The notes: generated by a model not told the origin, from the sequence alone. A stretch of DNA of 64,000 nucleotides from Mesorhizobium sp. L-2-11 (GCF_016756595.1 NZ_AP023257.1:4356001-4420000), one strand, 5' to 3'. Shown: positions 16,899 through 27,520, counted from the stretch's first letter. Made by a program: numbers and translations.

Positions 16899-18287
16899 CT
16901 ATGCCCGCCCCATGCGGTTCCAGGCATCCAGCCCGGCGATCTTGTAGGCTTCGGCCAGCGTCGGATAGTTGAAGGTGTTGTTGACGAAAAAATCGACGGT
17001 GCCACCGAGATTGATCACCGCCTGGCCGATATGGATCAGTTCGGTTGCGCCCTCGCCGACGATATGCGCGCCGAGCAGCCGGCGCGTTTCGATCGAGAAC
17101 AGAAGCTTCAGGAAGCCAGTGTTCACGCCCATGATATGGCCGCGCGAGGTTTCGCGGAAGCGCGCCACGCCGACCTCGTAGGCGGCGCCGCCCTCGCGCA
17201 CCTGCTCCTCGGACTGGCCGACGGTCGAGATTTCCGGCACGGCATAAATGCCGTAGGGAAAGGTTTCCGGCGGCGGCGGCAACGGCACGCCGAAGGCATG
17301 GCAGGCGGCCACCCTGCCCTGTTCCATCGAGGTCGAGGCGAGGCTCGGAAAGCCGATGACGTCACCGGCGGCATAGATGTTCGGCGCGCTGGTCCGGAAG
17401 CTCTGCGGATCGACCTTGATGCGGCCCCGGGAATCGGCCTCGATGCCGACCATTTCGAGGCCGAGCGCGCCGACATTGCCGGTGCGCCCCGCCGCATAAA
17501 GCACCATCTCCGAGCGTATGCTGCGGCCGTCGGCAAGCGTCACCTCGGCATAGTCGGGTTTCGAGGCGACCTCCTTGATCGCGCTGCCGAGCCGGATCGT
17601 CATGCCGCGGTCGCGCATCTGATGGATGAAATCGTCGACGATCTCGCGGTCGACGAAATCGAGGATGGTTTCGCGCGGCTCGACCAGCGTCACCGGCACG
17701 TCGAGCGCCGAAAAGATCGTCGCATACTCGACGCCGATGACGCCGGCGCCGATCACCGTCAGCGTCCGCGGAAGACGCTCCAGTTCCAGCATCTCGTCGC
17801 TGTCGAAGACACGGATCTTGTCGAATGGCACGTCGCTCGGCCGGTGCGGGCGGGTGCCGACTGCGATCAGCGCATGCGCAAAACCGACTTCGCTGTAGTC
17901 GCCGGTATCCGTCGTCAGGCTGGCTCTGTTGGGACCGAGAAACTTGACTGTGGCGCGCGCACTCTTGACCGTGTTGCGCATGAACTGATGCTGCAGCACC
18001 TCGACCTCGTGATCGAGCGTCTTGTGCAGGCGTTCGATCAGGTCGCCGACAGAAATGTCCTGCTTGACCCGGTAGCCGCGCCCGTAGAAGCCGCGCTCGC
18101 GCCAGCCCGAGAGGTTGAGCACCGTCTCCCGCAGGGTCTTCGACGGAATGGTGCCGGTATGGACGGACACGCCGCCAAGGCGCCGGCCCCTGTCGGCCAC
18201 CAGCACGGATTTGCCGAGCTTGGCCGACTGCACCGCGGCGCGGCGACCGGAAGGCCCGCTGCCGATCACCAGCATGTCGTAGTCCAT
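16899..18287 (-). CDS. sthA: soluble (Si-specific) NAD(P)+ transhydrogenase
   Basis: A 462-residue flavoprotein disulfide-reductase family member. The FAD site is VIGSGPSGRRAA (7-18), the NAD site VIGAGVIGVEYA, the second FAD motif IYAAGDVIGFPSLAS, and the C-terminal dimer block NNTFNYPTLAEAY. The redox-active cysteines of related reductases are absent (GGVSVHTGTIPSK, 38-50), as in SthA, which exchanges hydride between NADPH and NAD+. The start at 18287 (MDYDMLVIGSG) fits the family; the frame is open 18 codons further upstream. Confidence 0.93.
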   Translation of the reverse strand: MDYDMLVIGSGPSGRRAAVQSAKLGKSVLVADRGRRLGGVSVHTGTIPSKTLRETVLNLSGWRERGFYGRGYRVKQDISVGDLIERLHKTLDHEVEVLQHQFMRNTVKSARATVKFLGPNRASLTTDTGDYSEVGFAHALIAVGTRPHRPSDVPFDKIRVFDSDEMLELERLPRTLTVIGAGVIGVEYATIFSALDVPVTLVEPRETILDFVDREIVDDFIHQMRDRGMTIRLGSAIKEVASKPDYAEVTLADGRSIRSEMVLYAAGRTGNVGALGLEMVGIEADSRGRIKVDPQSFRTSAPNIYAAGDVIGFPSLASTSMEQGRVAACHAFGVPLPPPPETFPYGIYAVPEISTVGQSEEQVREGGAAYEVGVARFRETSRGHIMGVNTGFLKLLFSIETRRLLGAHIVGEGATELIHIGQAVINLGGTVDFFVNNTFNYPTLAEAYKIAGLDAWNRMGRA

Positions 18288-18503
18288 ATTAGCCCTGTCC
18301 CTCGCCCCTCGCGCAATGCCGTATTTGCTGCGCTGCAGCAAACTAACGTCATCCGTGCTGTGAATTCAACCGATCACGGCTACATTCGGCGTTGCCTGCA
18401 GTCACAGGCCGAAGAAAGGCTCGATCTTGATTCCGCCGCAGGACTTCACCATTTCAACACCAGGCGGCCTGCAACTATCCCGGGCCTGATTACGAGGAAT
18501 GAC

Positions 18504-18968
18504 ATGAACGCGCGCGTTCTCGACGGCGAAATCACCAGGCTCGATGATGTCAGGGCCTATGATGGCGTGCGCACGCGGCGTGTCCTCGCCTTCATCATCG
18601 ATTATTGCATCGTCGCGCTGCTCACCATTCCGTTCGCGATCCTGGTGTTCTTCCTCGGGATTTTGACGCTAGGCCTTGGCTGGATGCTGTTTTCCATCCT
18701 CGTGCCGGTCGTCGCCATCCTCTACATCTGGAACACGCTCGGCAGCACCGACCAGGCCACGACAGGCATGAAGATGATGGGGATTCGGCTGGACCGTCTG
18801 GACGGCACTCGCATCGACGGGCTGACGGCAGTGGTGCATTCGGTTCTGTTCTGGGCCGGCAACGTCATCCTGACGCCGCTGGTCCTGCTGGTGTCGCTAT
18901 TTGCCGACCGCAAGCGCACGCTGCACGACCTGCTGCTCGGCACGGTGGTCAGCCGCAGTGACCGCTGA
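18504..18968 (+). CDS. RDD family membrane protein
   Basis: A 154-residue protein. The RDD domain starts at TRRVLAFIIDYCIVALL, with long hydrophobic segments at about 28-72 and 105-130, and ends in DRKRTLHDLLLGTVV. The conserved R...D...D pattern is present (R30, D35, then D90-type in MMGIRLDRLDG). Roles proposed for the family include ion or solute transport; none is certain. GAGGAAT lies 4 bases before the ATG at 18504. Confidence 0.88.
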   Translation: MNARVLDGEITRLDDVRAYDGVRTRRVLAFIIDYCIVALLTIPFAILVFFLGILTLGLGWMLFSILVPVVAILYIWNTLGSTDQATTGMKMMGIRLDRLDGTRIDGLTAVVHSVLFWAGNVILTPLVLLVSLFADRKRTLHDLLLGTVVSRSDR

Positions 18969-19105
18969 AACAGCTTTTCACCAGTCCCCGCGAGCATTTA
19001 TGTGCAAAGTGAAGGCGTCCGATAGCCACGCTTTCACAATCCTGTTGAATTTTTCGCCGTGCGCGCCAAAGGTATGATGATTCGCAGGAGTGTTTCCAAG
19101 GGTCG

Positions 19106-19870
19106 ATGACGCAGCATCCAACCCAGTCGCCGCAGTTCTTCCTGACCGCGCCGTCGCCATGCCCGTATCTTGAGGGCCAGTTCGAGCGCAAGGTGTTCAC
19201 GCATCTGGTCGGCGACAAGGCATCGGAGATGAACGACCTGTTGACGCAAGGCGGCTTCCGGCGATCGCAGAACATCGCCTACCGACCGGCCTGCGAGACC
19301 TGCCGCGCCTGCGTTTCGGTGCGCATCCTGGCCCAGGAATTCACTGCCAGCCGCAATATGAAGCGGGTGATACAGCACAATTCAGACCTCATCGGCGCGA
19401 TGCACGACGCGCAACCGTCCACCGAGCAGTATTCGCTGTTCCGCAGCTATCTCGATGCCCGCCATCGCCGCGGCGGCATGTCCGACATGACGGTGCTCGA
19501 CTACGCCATGATGGTCGAGGACACGCATGTCGACACCAAGGTCATCGAATACCGGCGCCGCGGCCCCGACAGTTTCATCACCGGCAAGGGCCAGGGCGAG
19601 CTGATCGCGGTCGCGCTCACCGACAAGATGGCCGATGGCCTGTCGATGGTCTATTCCTACTTCAATCCGGACTTCGAGGACCGCTCGCTCGGCACCTTCA
19701 TGATCCTCGACCACATCGCCCGCGCCAGAGCGATGGGCTTGCCCCATGTCTACCTCGGCTACTGGGTCAACGGCTCGCGCAAGATGAACTATAAGATGCG
19801 CTTCATGCCGCAGGAACATCTCGGCCCAAAAGGCTGGGAACGCTACGACCACGAGGCGGTTTCGCGCTGA
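19106..19870 (+). CDS. bpt: aspartate/glutamate leucyltransferase
   Basis: A 254-residue L/F-type aminoacyl-protein transferase that adds leucine to N-terminal Asp/Glu, marking proteins for ClpS/ClpAP. The visible signature is [17 protein letters not shown] (18-34), the cysteine cluster [15 protein letters not shown] (60-74), the block [19 protein letters not shown] and [15 protein letters not shown]. The length and motifs match the Bpt group rather than eukaryotic Ate1. The ATG at 19106 agrees with the family start ([21 protein letters not shown] type). Confidence 0.95.
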   Translation: MTQHPTQSPQFFLTAPSPCPYLEGQFERKVFTHLVGDKASEMNDLLTQGGFRRSQNIAYRPACETCRACVSVRILAQEFTASRNMKRVIQHNSDLIGAMHDAQPSTEQYSLFRSYLDARHRRGGMSDMTVLDYAMMVEDTHVDTKVIEYRRRGPDSFITGKGQGELIAVALTDKMADGLSMVYSYFNPDFEDRSLGTFMILDHIARARAMGLPHVYLGYWVNGSRKMNYKMRFMPQEHLGPKGWERYDHEAVSR

Positions 19871-20017
19871 TCCGCTGCTTCGCCAATCATCCTTAAAACT
19901 GCTTCAAAGAGGATGCTTCTGGTTTTCGGCTGCTTGGCTGAAACGCCAGACGCTGGGCCAGTTTTGCGCCTGCCTCCAAATTCATTGCGAGAACTGCCAT
20001 GTCGTCCCACAACGATC

Positions 20018-20894
20018 ATGAAAAAAGGCCTTCTCATCACTGCCATCGGCGGGCTGACGCTGACCATCGACATTCCACTGATCCGGCTCGCCGACGGCGG
20101 CGCATGGACGATTCTCCTGCTGCGCACCGGCACCACCCTGGTCGCGGCGCTGATCATCTGGGCTGTGTGGCGCTCGCTGAGCCGGAACGCGCCGCAGCTC
20201 ATCCCCGGCTGGTCGGGGCTCATCGTCGCCCTATGCTATGGGCTGACCTCGGTCACCTTCGTCACCAGCATCTACCACACCACGACCGCCAATCTGGTCT
20301 TCATCCTGGCCTTCAACACCGTGTTCGCGGCGCTGCTGTCCTGGCTGTTCCTGAAGGAGCGGCCGCGACTGGTCACCGTGATCGCGATGCTGGTCATGGT
20401 CCTTGGCGTCGCGATCATCGTCGGCGATTCGATCGGCACCGGCCACCTGTTCGGCGACCTCATGGCGCTGTGCTCGGCTTTTTTCATCGCGCTGGCCATC
20501 ACCATCTCGCGCCAGCGGCAAGGACATGGGCTTCACTTCGCTGATCGGCGTGATCCTGCCCCTGGCCGTCGCGGTGTTCATGGTCTCGGGCAAAGGGTTT
20601 CAGGTGAACGCGCCATGGTGGATCATCTTCAACGGCGCCGTCGTCATGCCGATCTCGTTCTTCTGCCTCGCCAACGGCCCGAAATATATTTCGGGACCGG
20701 AAGTGGCGATGTTCTATCTGCTCGAGACCGTGCTGGCGCCGGTCTGGATGTGGATGATCTTTGCCGAGACGCCGTCGCGCAACAGCCTGATCGGCGGCGC
20801 AATCCTGATCGTCACGCTGGTCGCCCATTCGCTATGGCAGCTGCATGAGGGGCGAAAGCGCCGCGCCACCCTCGCCGTCCGTCACCCGGCCTGA
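20018..20894 (+). pseudogene. DMT/EamA-type transporter with a frameshift
   Basis: Starting at 20018 (MKKGLLITAIGGLTLTIDIP), an EamA-family drug/metabolite transporter reads well for about 167 codons (RTGTTLVAALIIWAVWRSL, LVFILAFNTVFAALLSWLFL, ALCSAFFIALAITISR). Then the frame is lost near 20518. The second half continues in another frame from SGKDMGFTSLIGVILPL to the stop at 20894, with GPEVAMFYLLETVLAPVW. A single-base change in GCGCCAGCGGCAAGG explains it. Either the gene is inactivated or the base is a sequencing error. About ten membrane segments in total. Confidence 0.82.
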
Positions 20895-22093
20895 GACTTC
20901 TTCTCGGCAACGATCTCGATCTGCGGCGACGGCGCCGCTTCGAGTTCCGCCGGTGCTACGGGGGCAAGCTCGTCGGCCAATTCCACCTCGCGCAGCCATT
21001 CGCGCCAGATCGCGACCAGCAACGCCATCAGCACCGGACCGATGAACAGGCCAAGAAAGCCCATCGTCTTGACGCCGCCGACCAGGCCGAAAAAGGTCGG
21101 CAGGAACGGCAGCTTTATCGGGCCGCCGACCAGCTTCGGGCGCAATGTCTTGTCGACGATGAACAGTTCGACGCTGCCCCAGACGAACAGCGCCAAACCG
21201 GCCATCGGCGAGCCGCTGGCGGCGAGATAGATCGAAACAAGCGTGAAGGACAGCGGTGCGCCGCCGGGGATCAGCGCCATGATGCCGGTCAGGGCGCCGA
21301 GCGTCACCGGCGACGGCACGCCGGCCAGCCAGTAGGCCACGCCCAGCACCACCCCCTCGCCGATGGCGATAATGGTCATGCCGGTCACCGTCGAGGAAAT
21401 CGTCGCCGGCACGACGCGTGAAATCCGCTCCCACCTGGTCGGCAGGATGCGTTCGCCGAGACGGTCGACCTGCCCGGCGAAATGCTCGCCGTCGCGATAG
21501 GCAAAGAACAGCGCGATCATCATGAACAGCAGCGCCAGCAGAAGGCCGAAGGCGCTGCCGCCGGCGGCCAGCACGCCGCGGTAGATGCTGCCGATGTTGG
21601 CGCCGCTGATCAGCTGGATCAGTTCGCCGATGCCGCCGGGATGGCCGAGGTTGCGCGTCCACTGCTCGTTCAGCCAGTCGCCGACCACAGGCAGAGTGGC
21701 GATCCAGTGCGGCGTCACCGCGCCATGGCGGTTGGTCTCGATCGCCCAGCCAACCCATTCGCGGACTTCGTTGCTGGCGTAGGCGCCGGCGAGCGCGATC
21801 GGCACCACCAGGAAGGTGAGGATGAACAGGATCGCCAATGTCGCGGCGACCGTGCGGTTGCCGCCGACGGCCGCAAGCAACCGCCGATAGAGCGGCCAGC
21901 TGGCAAAGGCGATGACGAGTGCAGCCAGCACCGGGACGAGGAACCCATGAAAGAAATAGACCCCGGCGGCGACGATCAGCACCAGAAGCCACCGCGCCGC
22001 CGACAGCGGCGGAATGACGGCGGATCTGACCGGCGTCGACAGGCCGAACAGGCGTTGCTGCCCTTCCGGTTTCCGAACCCTGGCTTCCTTCAA
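20882..22093 (-). CDS. AI-2E family transporter
   Basis: A 403-residue membrane protein of the AI-2E/TqsA/PerM type: N-terminal segments (RWLLVLIVAAGVYFF, FLVPVLAALVIAFASWPLY), then a soluble central region, and the C-terminal core GVVLGVAYWLAGVPSP, GIMALIPGGAPLSF, FVWGSVELFIVDKTLRP and GFLGLFIGPVLMALL. The family includes exporters and Na+(Li+)/H+ antiporters; autoinducer transport should not be assumed. The start at 22093 is a TTG in the longest consistent frame, so the exact start is uncertain. The tail overlaps the convergent DMT transporter by 13 bp. Confidence 0.85.
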   Translation of the reverse strand: MKEARVRKPEGQQRLFGLSTPVRSAVIPPLSAARWLLVLIVAAGVYFFHGFLVPVLAALVIAFASWPLYRRLLAAVGGNRTVAATLAILFILTFLVVPIALAGAYASNEVREWVGWAIETNRHGAVTPHWIATLPVVGDWLNEQWTRNLGHPGGIGELIQLISGANIGSIYRGVLAAGGSAFGLLLALLFMMIALFFAYRDGEHFAGQVDRLGERILPTRWERISRVVPATISSTVTGMTIIAIGEGVVLGVAYWLAGVPSPVTLGALTGIMALIPGGAPLSFTLVSIYLAASGSPMAGLALFVWGSVELFIVDKTLRPKLVGGPIKLPFLPTFFGLVGGVKTMGFLGLFIGPVLMALLVAIWREWLREVELADELAPVAPAELEAAPSPQIEIVAEKKSQAG

Positions 22094-22191
22094 ATGCCCA
22101 TTTCTCCCAAACGCGTCTGTCCGCGCTCTATGTAGCGATGCTTATGCACCATGATAGTGCAGCAATCGTGACGACATTCCAAATGTTTGGA

Positions 22192-22199
22192 TGGAGTTG
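22192..22199. repeat. Target-site duplication of the IS256 element, left
   Basis: TGGAGTTG, repeated exactly at 23631-23638. IS256-family elements make 8-9 bp duplications. Confidence 0.85.
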
Positions 22200-23630
22200 A
22201 GTTGTGTGCGTCAAGTTCTGCAAAAATGGCGTGGCATTCAGCGGTGACGTTGGCGTGTCCGCCGCGCAGCCCCCGTGTTTAGCGGAGCGGCGGACATGGC
22301 GGCCGCGTCAGGCGGCCAGTGCCCTCAGGTTCTCCTTCTTGTGCTCGCGCAGATGATCCATGTTGAGGTAGCGGGTCGCCTCGAGCCAGTTCTCGTGGAT
22401 CTCCACCGCCAATGCCCGAACCAGCCGCAAACAGCTCTGCGGGTTGGGGAAGATGCGAACGACCAGGGTGCGCCGCTTGATCTCCTGGTTCAGCCGCTCC
22501 AGCATGTTCGTCGACTTCATGTGCTTGTGATGCGGCAGCGGCAGCCGATAGAAGCTCAGCGTCTCCTCGATGTTGTTCTCCACCCAATCCACCAGCTTCG
22601 GGTATTTGGCCTGCCATTTGGCGATCCACTGCGCCAGGTCGCGCTTGACCTCGGCGAGGTCGCGCCGGTCATAGAACCATCTGAGCTCCATCAGGCAGTC
22701 GTCATCGACCTTGCGCGGCACATAATCGAGCGCGTTTCTGAGGAAGTGCACGTAACAGCGCTGCCAGACTGCCTCGGGCAGGACTTCGCGGATCGCTGCC
22801 CTGAGCCCCGGATGGTCGTCGGAGACGACAAACTCGACGCCGGCGAGCCCGCGCTGCTTGAGCCCTGCCACGAACGCGCGCCAGCTCGAATGGCTTTCAC
22901 GGTTGGCCAGCTCGACACCGAGCACCTGGCGCCGGCCTTCCCAGTCGACGCCGATCGCCACCAAGACGGCCTGGCTGGCGATCACGCCGGCCTCGCGCGC
23001 CCGCTCGTAGCGCGCGTCCAGAATGAGGTACGGGTAAGGTTCGGCAAGCCGCTGCTCAAAGAACGCCTTCAGCGCCTCATCCAGCCGCGCCGTCGCCTGG
23101 CTTACCGTCGAGGCCGAGAAGGAATGGCCGCACAGATCCTCGGTGATCGCCTTCACCTTGCGCGTCGACACGCCTTGCACGTACATCTCGACCAGCGCCG
23201 ATACCAGTGCCTTCTCCGAGCGCTGGTAACGCTCAAACAACTCCGTCGAGAACCGGCCGGCCCGATCTTGCGGAACCCGAAGTTCCAGCACGCCAACCCG
23301 CGTCACAAGCTTGCGTTCGTAATAGCCGGACCGGTAACCAACCCGCTCCGTCGTCCGCTCGCCTTTCTCGGCCCCGATCGCCTCCGTCATCTCGGCTTCC
23401 AAAGCCTCCTGCACCACAGTCTGCAAAACTCTGCGGAAGCCGTCCTCATCCGACAACAGCAACGCTTTCAACTCGCCTCTGCTCAGTCTAACCTCTCGCT
23501 TGGTCATGGCACTTACCCTTCCACGGGAATCGGTGATCGCAACGTCACCAGCGTGCCATGGCCGCCCCTCGCCTCAGAGTAAGGGCTGTTCTCTCTCCAG
23601 AGCTTTTTGCAGAACCTTCAGAACACTATC
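22200..23630 (-). mobile_element. IS256-family insertion sequence (complete)
   Basis: A 1431-bp element. The 27-bp imperfect terminal inverted repeats share TTCTGCAAAAA at their inner ends, with equal 16-bp outer parts on both sides. Flanked by TGGAGTTG duplications. It contains one intact transposase gene. Inserted between the AI-2E gene and a family B repeat. Confidence 0.88.
22308..23507 (-). CDS. IS256-family transposase
   Basis: A 399-residue mutator-type DDE transposase. The N-terminal part has GERTTERVGYRSGYYERK and LELRVPQDRAGRF. The catalytic residues are likely in LILDARYERAR, VVSDDHPGLRAA and NMLERLNQEIKRR, with the signature CYVHFLRNALDYVP. Full length with no interruption. The large plus-strand frame opposite it is a shadow. 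Confidence 0.96.
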   Translation of the reverse strand: MTKREVRLSRGELKALLLSDEDGFRRVLQTVVQEALEAEMTEAIGAEKGERTTERVGYRSGYYERKLVTRVGVLELRVPQDRAGRFSTELFERYQRSEKALVSALVEMYVQGVSTRKVKAITEDLCGHSFSASTVSQATARLDEALKAFFEQRLAEPYPYLILDARYERAREAGVIASQAVLVAIGVDWEGRRQVLGVELANRESHSSWRAFVAGLKQRGLAGVEFVVSDDHPGLRAAIREVLPEAVWQRCYVHFLRNALDYVPRKVDDDCLMELRWFYDRRDLAEVKRDLAQWIAKWQAKYPKLVDWVENNIEETLSFYRLPLPHHKHMKSTNMLERLNQEIKRRTLVVRIFPNPQSCLRLVRALAVEIHENWLEATRYLNMDHLREHKKENLRALAA

Positions 23631-23638
23631 TGGAGTTG
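23631..23638. repeat. Target-site duplication of the IS256 element, right
   Basis: TGGAGTTG, matching 22192-22199. Confidence 0.85.
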
Positions 23639-23640
23639 CT

Positions 23641-23795
23641 AATCTCCCCCCTTGTGGGGGAGATGTCGCCGAAGGCGACAGAGGGGGTCGGAACGTTCCT
23701 GACGCAACCTCTTATTGCGAACAAAGGGGGTTGGAGCTTCACGCGCGGCGACCCCCTCTGGCCTGCCGGCCATCTCCCCCTCAAGGGGGGGAGAG
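23641..23795. repeat. Intergenic repeat family B, copy 1
   Basis: The left arm CTCCCCCCTTGTGGGGGAGA followed by TGTCGCCGAAGGCGACAGAG has an opposing arm (GGCCATCTCCCCCTCAAGGG), making a large imperfect palindrome beside the 3' end of parC. A related half-unit is at 35178-35220. Non-coding. Confidence 0.75.
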
Positions 23796-23800
23796 CCTCG

Positions 23801-26053
23801 CTACCCGAATTTCCCCGTCCGCGGGAATCCCTTCGGCACCATGCGTCCGGCCGAGGCTCGGGCGCCGATCCATTCGACCAGCTCTTCACGTGATTTGGTG
23901 AAGGTACGGTCGGCAGAATCCTGCCAGGAGAGACCGCTTGCGAGCGTGAAGGTCTTGAGGTCGAGGACGCCGCCATCCTTGTACTTCTGCAGGCGAACGC
24001 CCTTGCCGCGACCCATCTCAGGGATCTCGGCGAGCGGGAAGACCAGCATCTTGCGGTTCTCGCCGACAATGGCGAGATGGTCGCCGGCGACCGGCACACA
24101 GCGCTGGGCCTCGTCGGGCGCCTTGACGTTCATCACCTGCTTGCCCTTGCGGGTGTTGGCGACGACCTCTTCTTCCGGCACGACGAACCCATTGCCGTCG
24201 TGCGACACCAACAGCAGCTTGCGCTTGGGATCATGGACAAAGGCGGTGACGATGTCCTGGTCGTTGTCCATGTCGACGATGATGCGGATCGGTTCGCCAT
24301 GGCCGCGCCCGCCCGGCAGCCGGTCGGCGCCGATCGTGTAGAACTTGCCGCCGGTGGTGAAGACCAGCACCTTGTCGGTGGTCTGGGCGTGGAAGGCGAG
24401 CTTGAGGCTGTCGCCCTCCTTGAAGGTCAGCAACGAATGGTCGGTCAGGTGACCTTTCATCGCCCTGAGCCAGCCCTTTTCCGAAACGACCACGGTGACC
24501 GGCTCGCGCTCGATCATGGCATGGGCGATGTCGGTCAGATCATGTTCGGGCGCGTCGGCGAACTGGGTCCGGCGCTTGCCGAGCGCGGTCTCCGGTCCGA
24601 ATTTCTCGCGGATGCTGGAGACTTCCCACTTGATCGTCGACCACTGCCTGGCATTGGACGCAAGCAGCGCCTCGATCTGCTTTTTCTCGGTGGTGAGGCC
24701 GTCGAATTCCTTGCGGATCTCGAATTCCTCGAGCTTGCGCAGGGCCCTGAGCCGCATGTTGAGGATGGCTTCGGCCTGATTGTCGGTGAGCGACCAGCGA
24801 GCCATCATCACCTGCTTGGGCTCGTCCTCCTCACGGATGATCCTGATCACCTCGTCGATGTTGAGATAGGCGATCAGATAGCCGGCGAGGATCTCCAGCC
24901 GCCTTTCGATCTCGCCGAGGCGGTGCCTGGAGCGGCGCAACAGCACCTCGCGGCGATGCTCCAGCCATTCCCTAAGCACGCCTTTCAGCGACAGCACGTT
25001 GGGTATCTTGCCGCGCGACAGGACGTTCATGTTGAGCGGAAAGCGGCTTTCAAGCTCGGTCAGCTTGAACAGCGATTCCATCAGGATGCCGGGATCGACC
25101 GAACGGCTCTTCGGCACCAGCACGACGCGGATATCCTCGGCACTCTCGTCGCGGATGTCCTCGAGCAGCGGCAATTTGCGCACCATCAGCAGCTCGGCGA
25201 TCTTTTCGATCAGCCGCGCCTTCTGGACGCCATAGGGGATTTCGGTGACGACGAGGCTCCAGGTGCCTCTGCCCTGGTCCTCCTGGCTCCATTTCGCCCT
25301 GACGCGGAAACCACCGCGGCCGGTCTCGTAGGCTTCGAGGATCGAAGCGCGGCTGTCGACGATGATGCCGCCGGTCGGGAAATCCGGGCCTTGGACGAAA
25401 TCCATCAACGTCGTCACCGGCGCATCCGGATGCTCGATCAGATGCAGGGCGGCGTCGCAGAGCTCGGCGGCATTGTGCGGCGGGATCGAAGTCGCCATGC
25501 CGACGGCAATGCCGGACGAGCCGTTGGCCAAAAGGTTGGGGAAGGCGCCGGGCAGCACGACCGGCTCCTCGTCCTCCTCATTGTAGGTTGGCCGGTAATC
25601 GACCGCATCCTCGGTGATCCCGGACAGCAGCTCGGTCGCCACGTCGGTCATGCGCGCTTCGGTGTAGCGCATCGCAGCAGCGTTATCGCCGTCGATATTG
25701 CCGAAATTGCCCTGGCCGTCGACCAGCGGATAGCGCATCGAAAAATTCTGCGCCAACCGCACCAGCGCGTCGTAAATCGACTGGTCGCCATGCGGATGGA
25801 ACTTGCCCATCACCTCGCCGACGATGCGGGCGCATTTGGCAAAGCCCTGGTCGGGGTTGAGCCTGAGCAGCCGCATGGCATGCATGATGCGGCGATGCAC
25901 CGGCTTCAGCCCGTCGCGCACATCCGGCAGCGCCCGGTGCATGATGGTCGACAACGCATAGGCGAGATAGCGCTCTTCCAGCGCTTTCTTAAGATCGACC
26001 GGCTCGATGTTGTCGCCACCGCCATCGCCAGGCGGCAAAAGCCTTTTTCCCAT
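23801..26053 (-). CDS. parC: DNA topoisomerase IV subunit A
   Basis: A 750-residue type IIA topoisomerase A subunit. It breaks and rejoins DNA with ParE to decatenate chromosomes. The catalytic tyrosine is Y130 in [10 protein letters not shown]. The quinolone-determining region reads [18 protein letters not shown] (83-100): the serine position found in E. coli ParC is Q91 here, which I recall as usual for rhizobial ParC. The shorter C-terminal domain and opening [20 protein letters not shown] separate it from GyrA. Start ATG at 26053. No operon partner is visible; the 836-codon plus-strand frame opposite is a shadow. Confidence 0.95.
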   Translation of the reverse strand: MGKRLLPPGDGGGDNIEPVDLKKALEERYLAYALSTIMHRALPDVRDGLKPVHRRIMHAMRLLRLNPDQGFAKCARIVGEVMGKFHPHGDQSIYDALVRLAQNFSMRYPLVDGQGNFGNIDGDNAAAMRYTEARMTDVATELLSGITEDAVDYRPTYNEEDEEPVVLPGAFPNLLANGSSGIAVGMATSIPPHNAAELCDAALHLIEHPDAPVTTLMDFVQGPDFPTGGIIVDSRASILEAYETGRGGFRVRAKWSQEDQGRGTWSLVVTEIPYGVQKARLIEKIAELLMVRKLPLLEDIRDESAEDIRVVLVPKSRSVDPGILMESLFKLTELESRFPLNMNVLSRGKIPNVLSLKGVLREWLEHRREVLLRRSRHRLGEIERRLEILAGYLIAYLNIDEVIRIIREEDEPKQVMMARWSLTDNQAEAILNMRLRALRKLEEFEIRKEFDGLTTEKKQIEALLASNARQWSTIKWEVSSIREKFGPETALGKRRTQFADAPEHDLTDIAHAMIEREPVTVVVSEKGWLRAMKGHLTDHSLLTFKEGDSLKLAFHAQTTDKVLVFTTGGKFYTIGADRLPGGRGHGEPIRIIVDMDNDQDIVTAFVHDPKRKLLLVSHDGNGFVVPEEEVVANTRKGKQVMNVKAPDEAQRCVPVAGDHLAIVGENRKMLVFPLAEIPEMGRGKGVRLQKYKDGGVLDLKTFTLASGLSWQDSADRTFTKSREELVEWIGARASAGRMVPKGFPRTGKFG

Positions 26054-26309
26054 GGGGTGGGACTAGCCGAGCGGGTGATTCGCGGCAAGAGGCGCTTGAA
26101 TGGGGTAGCCTCTTGCGCAACACGAACTGGACGCACTGCTGCGCCGACCAACATCAATCGGTTACATCAGGGCTCTACGGCAATGGATGGATTTGCCTTT
26201 AGCCATGGTTTTCGACCATTGTGCGGGAGAATGCCTTTTTCCCGTCCAGTTCGTCACGAAAGGGTGACGGCGCAACGAATTGAAAACAATCTTCACTCAG
26301 GGAACCGCA

Positions 26310-27500
26310 ATGACGATCAGACGCTCGACACTCAACAAACTCGCATTTTCGACCTTGCTGGTGACACTGCCGCTGCACGCGGCCTTCGCGCAGGATGCGG
26401 CGGTCGCCGACCGGCTGAAGGCGGCTCTCGCCGCCCAGGGCGTCGACATCTCCTGGACCGGGGTGACGGGCGATGCCTCCAGCATGGTGCTGCAAGGCGT
26501 GACCTTCAAACCGGGGGCCGAAAAGGAAGCGTTCAAGATCGGCGACATCAAGCTCGAAGGCGTGAGCGAAGCCAATGGCGGCTATGAAATCGAAACCGTC
26601 TCGACTTCGGCATTCCAGCACAGCGAAAACGGCGTCACGCTCGACCTCAGCCCCTTTATCATCCACGACATGACCGTTCCGGCCGACGGCGCCACAGGCC
26701 CGCTCGGTTCAATGATGATGTATGAATCAGCCGAGCTCGACAACATGACGGTCAAGGTCGCCGACAAGACCGCCTTCTCGATGGACGGGCTCGCCATCGA
26801 AATCACCCCGCCGGCCGACGGTAAGGCGATGGCGTTTTCCGGCACCACGGAAAAGTTCAATGCCGACCTGACGCTGGTCGAGGACCCAAAGTCCAAGGAG
26901 GTGATCAACGCGCTCGGTTACCAGAACATCACCGGAAACCTTGCCATGGAGGGCACCTGGCAGCCTGCGGACGGCAAGATGGAGCTGTCGAAATACGACA
27001 TCTCCGTTGACAATGCCGGAACGCTCGGCATGACCTTCGGTTTCGGCGGCTACACGCTTGACGTCATCAAGTCGCTGCAGGAGATGCAGAAGAAGATGGC
27101 GGCGCAGCCCGAAGGCGCCGACAATTCGGCGCAAGGCATGGCCATGCTCGGCGTCTTGCAGCAGCTTTCGTTCAACAGTGCTTCGATCCGCTTCGACGAC
27201 GATTCGCTGACCAACAAGGTGCTCGATTATGTCGGCAAGCAGCAAGGCATGTCCGGTAAGGACGTCGCCAACCAGGCCAAGGCGGTCGTGCCTTTCGGCA
27301 TGGCGCAGCTCAACAATCCGGAATTGACGGCGCAGGTGTCGGCTGCGGTCGGCAAATATCTCGACGATCCGCAAAGCATCGAGATCCTGGCCAAGCCGCC
27401 GGCAGCGGTGCCGTTCGCGCTGATCATGGCGGGCGCCATGTCCAACCCGACAGACCTGACGAAGACGCTTGGCGTGACGGTCAAGGCGAACGAGGACTGA
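26310..27500 (+). CDS. Periplasmic hypothetical protein with signal peptide
   Basis: A 396-residue protein. A signal peptide of about 29 residues (LAFSTLLVTLPLHAAFA, cleavage probably before QDAAV) is followed by a hydrophilic beta-rich region with repeated ASSMVLQGVTFKPG, KIGDIKLEGVSE and GLAIEITPPADGK segments. These resemble AsmA-like or DUF945-like domains, but I do not recognise a named family with confidence. It probably functions in the periplasm or at the outer face of the inner membrane. GGGAACC lies near the ATG at 26310. It is followed by a strong bidirectional terminator at 27521. Confidence 0.72.
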   Translation: MTIRRSTLNKLAFSTLLVTLPLHAAFAQDAAVADRLKAALAAQGVDISWTGVTGDASSMVLQGVTFKPGAEKEAFKIGDIKLEGVSEANGGYEIETVSTSAFQHSENGVTLDLSPFIIHDMTVPADGATGPLGSMMMYESAELDNMTVKVADKTAFSMDGLAIEITPPADGKAMAFSGTTEKFNADLTLVEDPKSKEVINALGYQNITGNLAMEGTWQPADGKMELSKYDISVDNAGTLGMTFGFGGYTLDVIKSLQEMQKKMAAQPEGADNSAQGMAMLGVLQQLSFNSASIRFDDDSLTNKVLDYVGKQQGMSGKDVANQAKAVVPFGMAQLNNPELTAQVSAAVGKYLDDPQSIEILAKPPAAVPFALIMAGAMSNPTDLTKTLGVTVKANED

Positions 27501-27520
27501 CCGGAGCGATCCCTTGAAGC

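Noticed and set aside
17031..18968. A 645-codon plus-strand frame covering sthA and joining the RDD gene
   Set aside because: The first 490 codons are the complement of sthA. Only the last 154 codons (from 18504) are a real RDD protein.
22275..23582. A 435-codon frame opposite the IS256 transposase
   Set aside because: Shadow frame of a clear transposase gene.
24077..26587. An 836-codon plus-strand frame opposite parC
   Set aside because: It is antisense to a well-conserved topoisomerase, lacks any recognisable domain and has the composition expected of a high-GC shadow frame.
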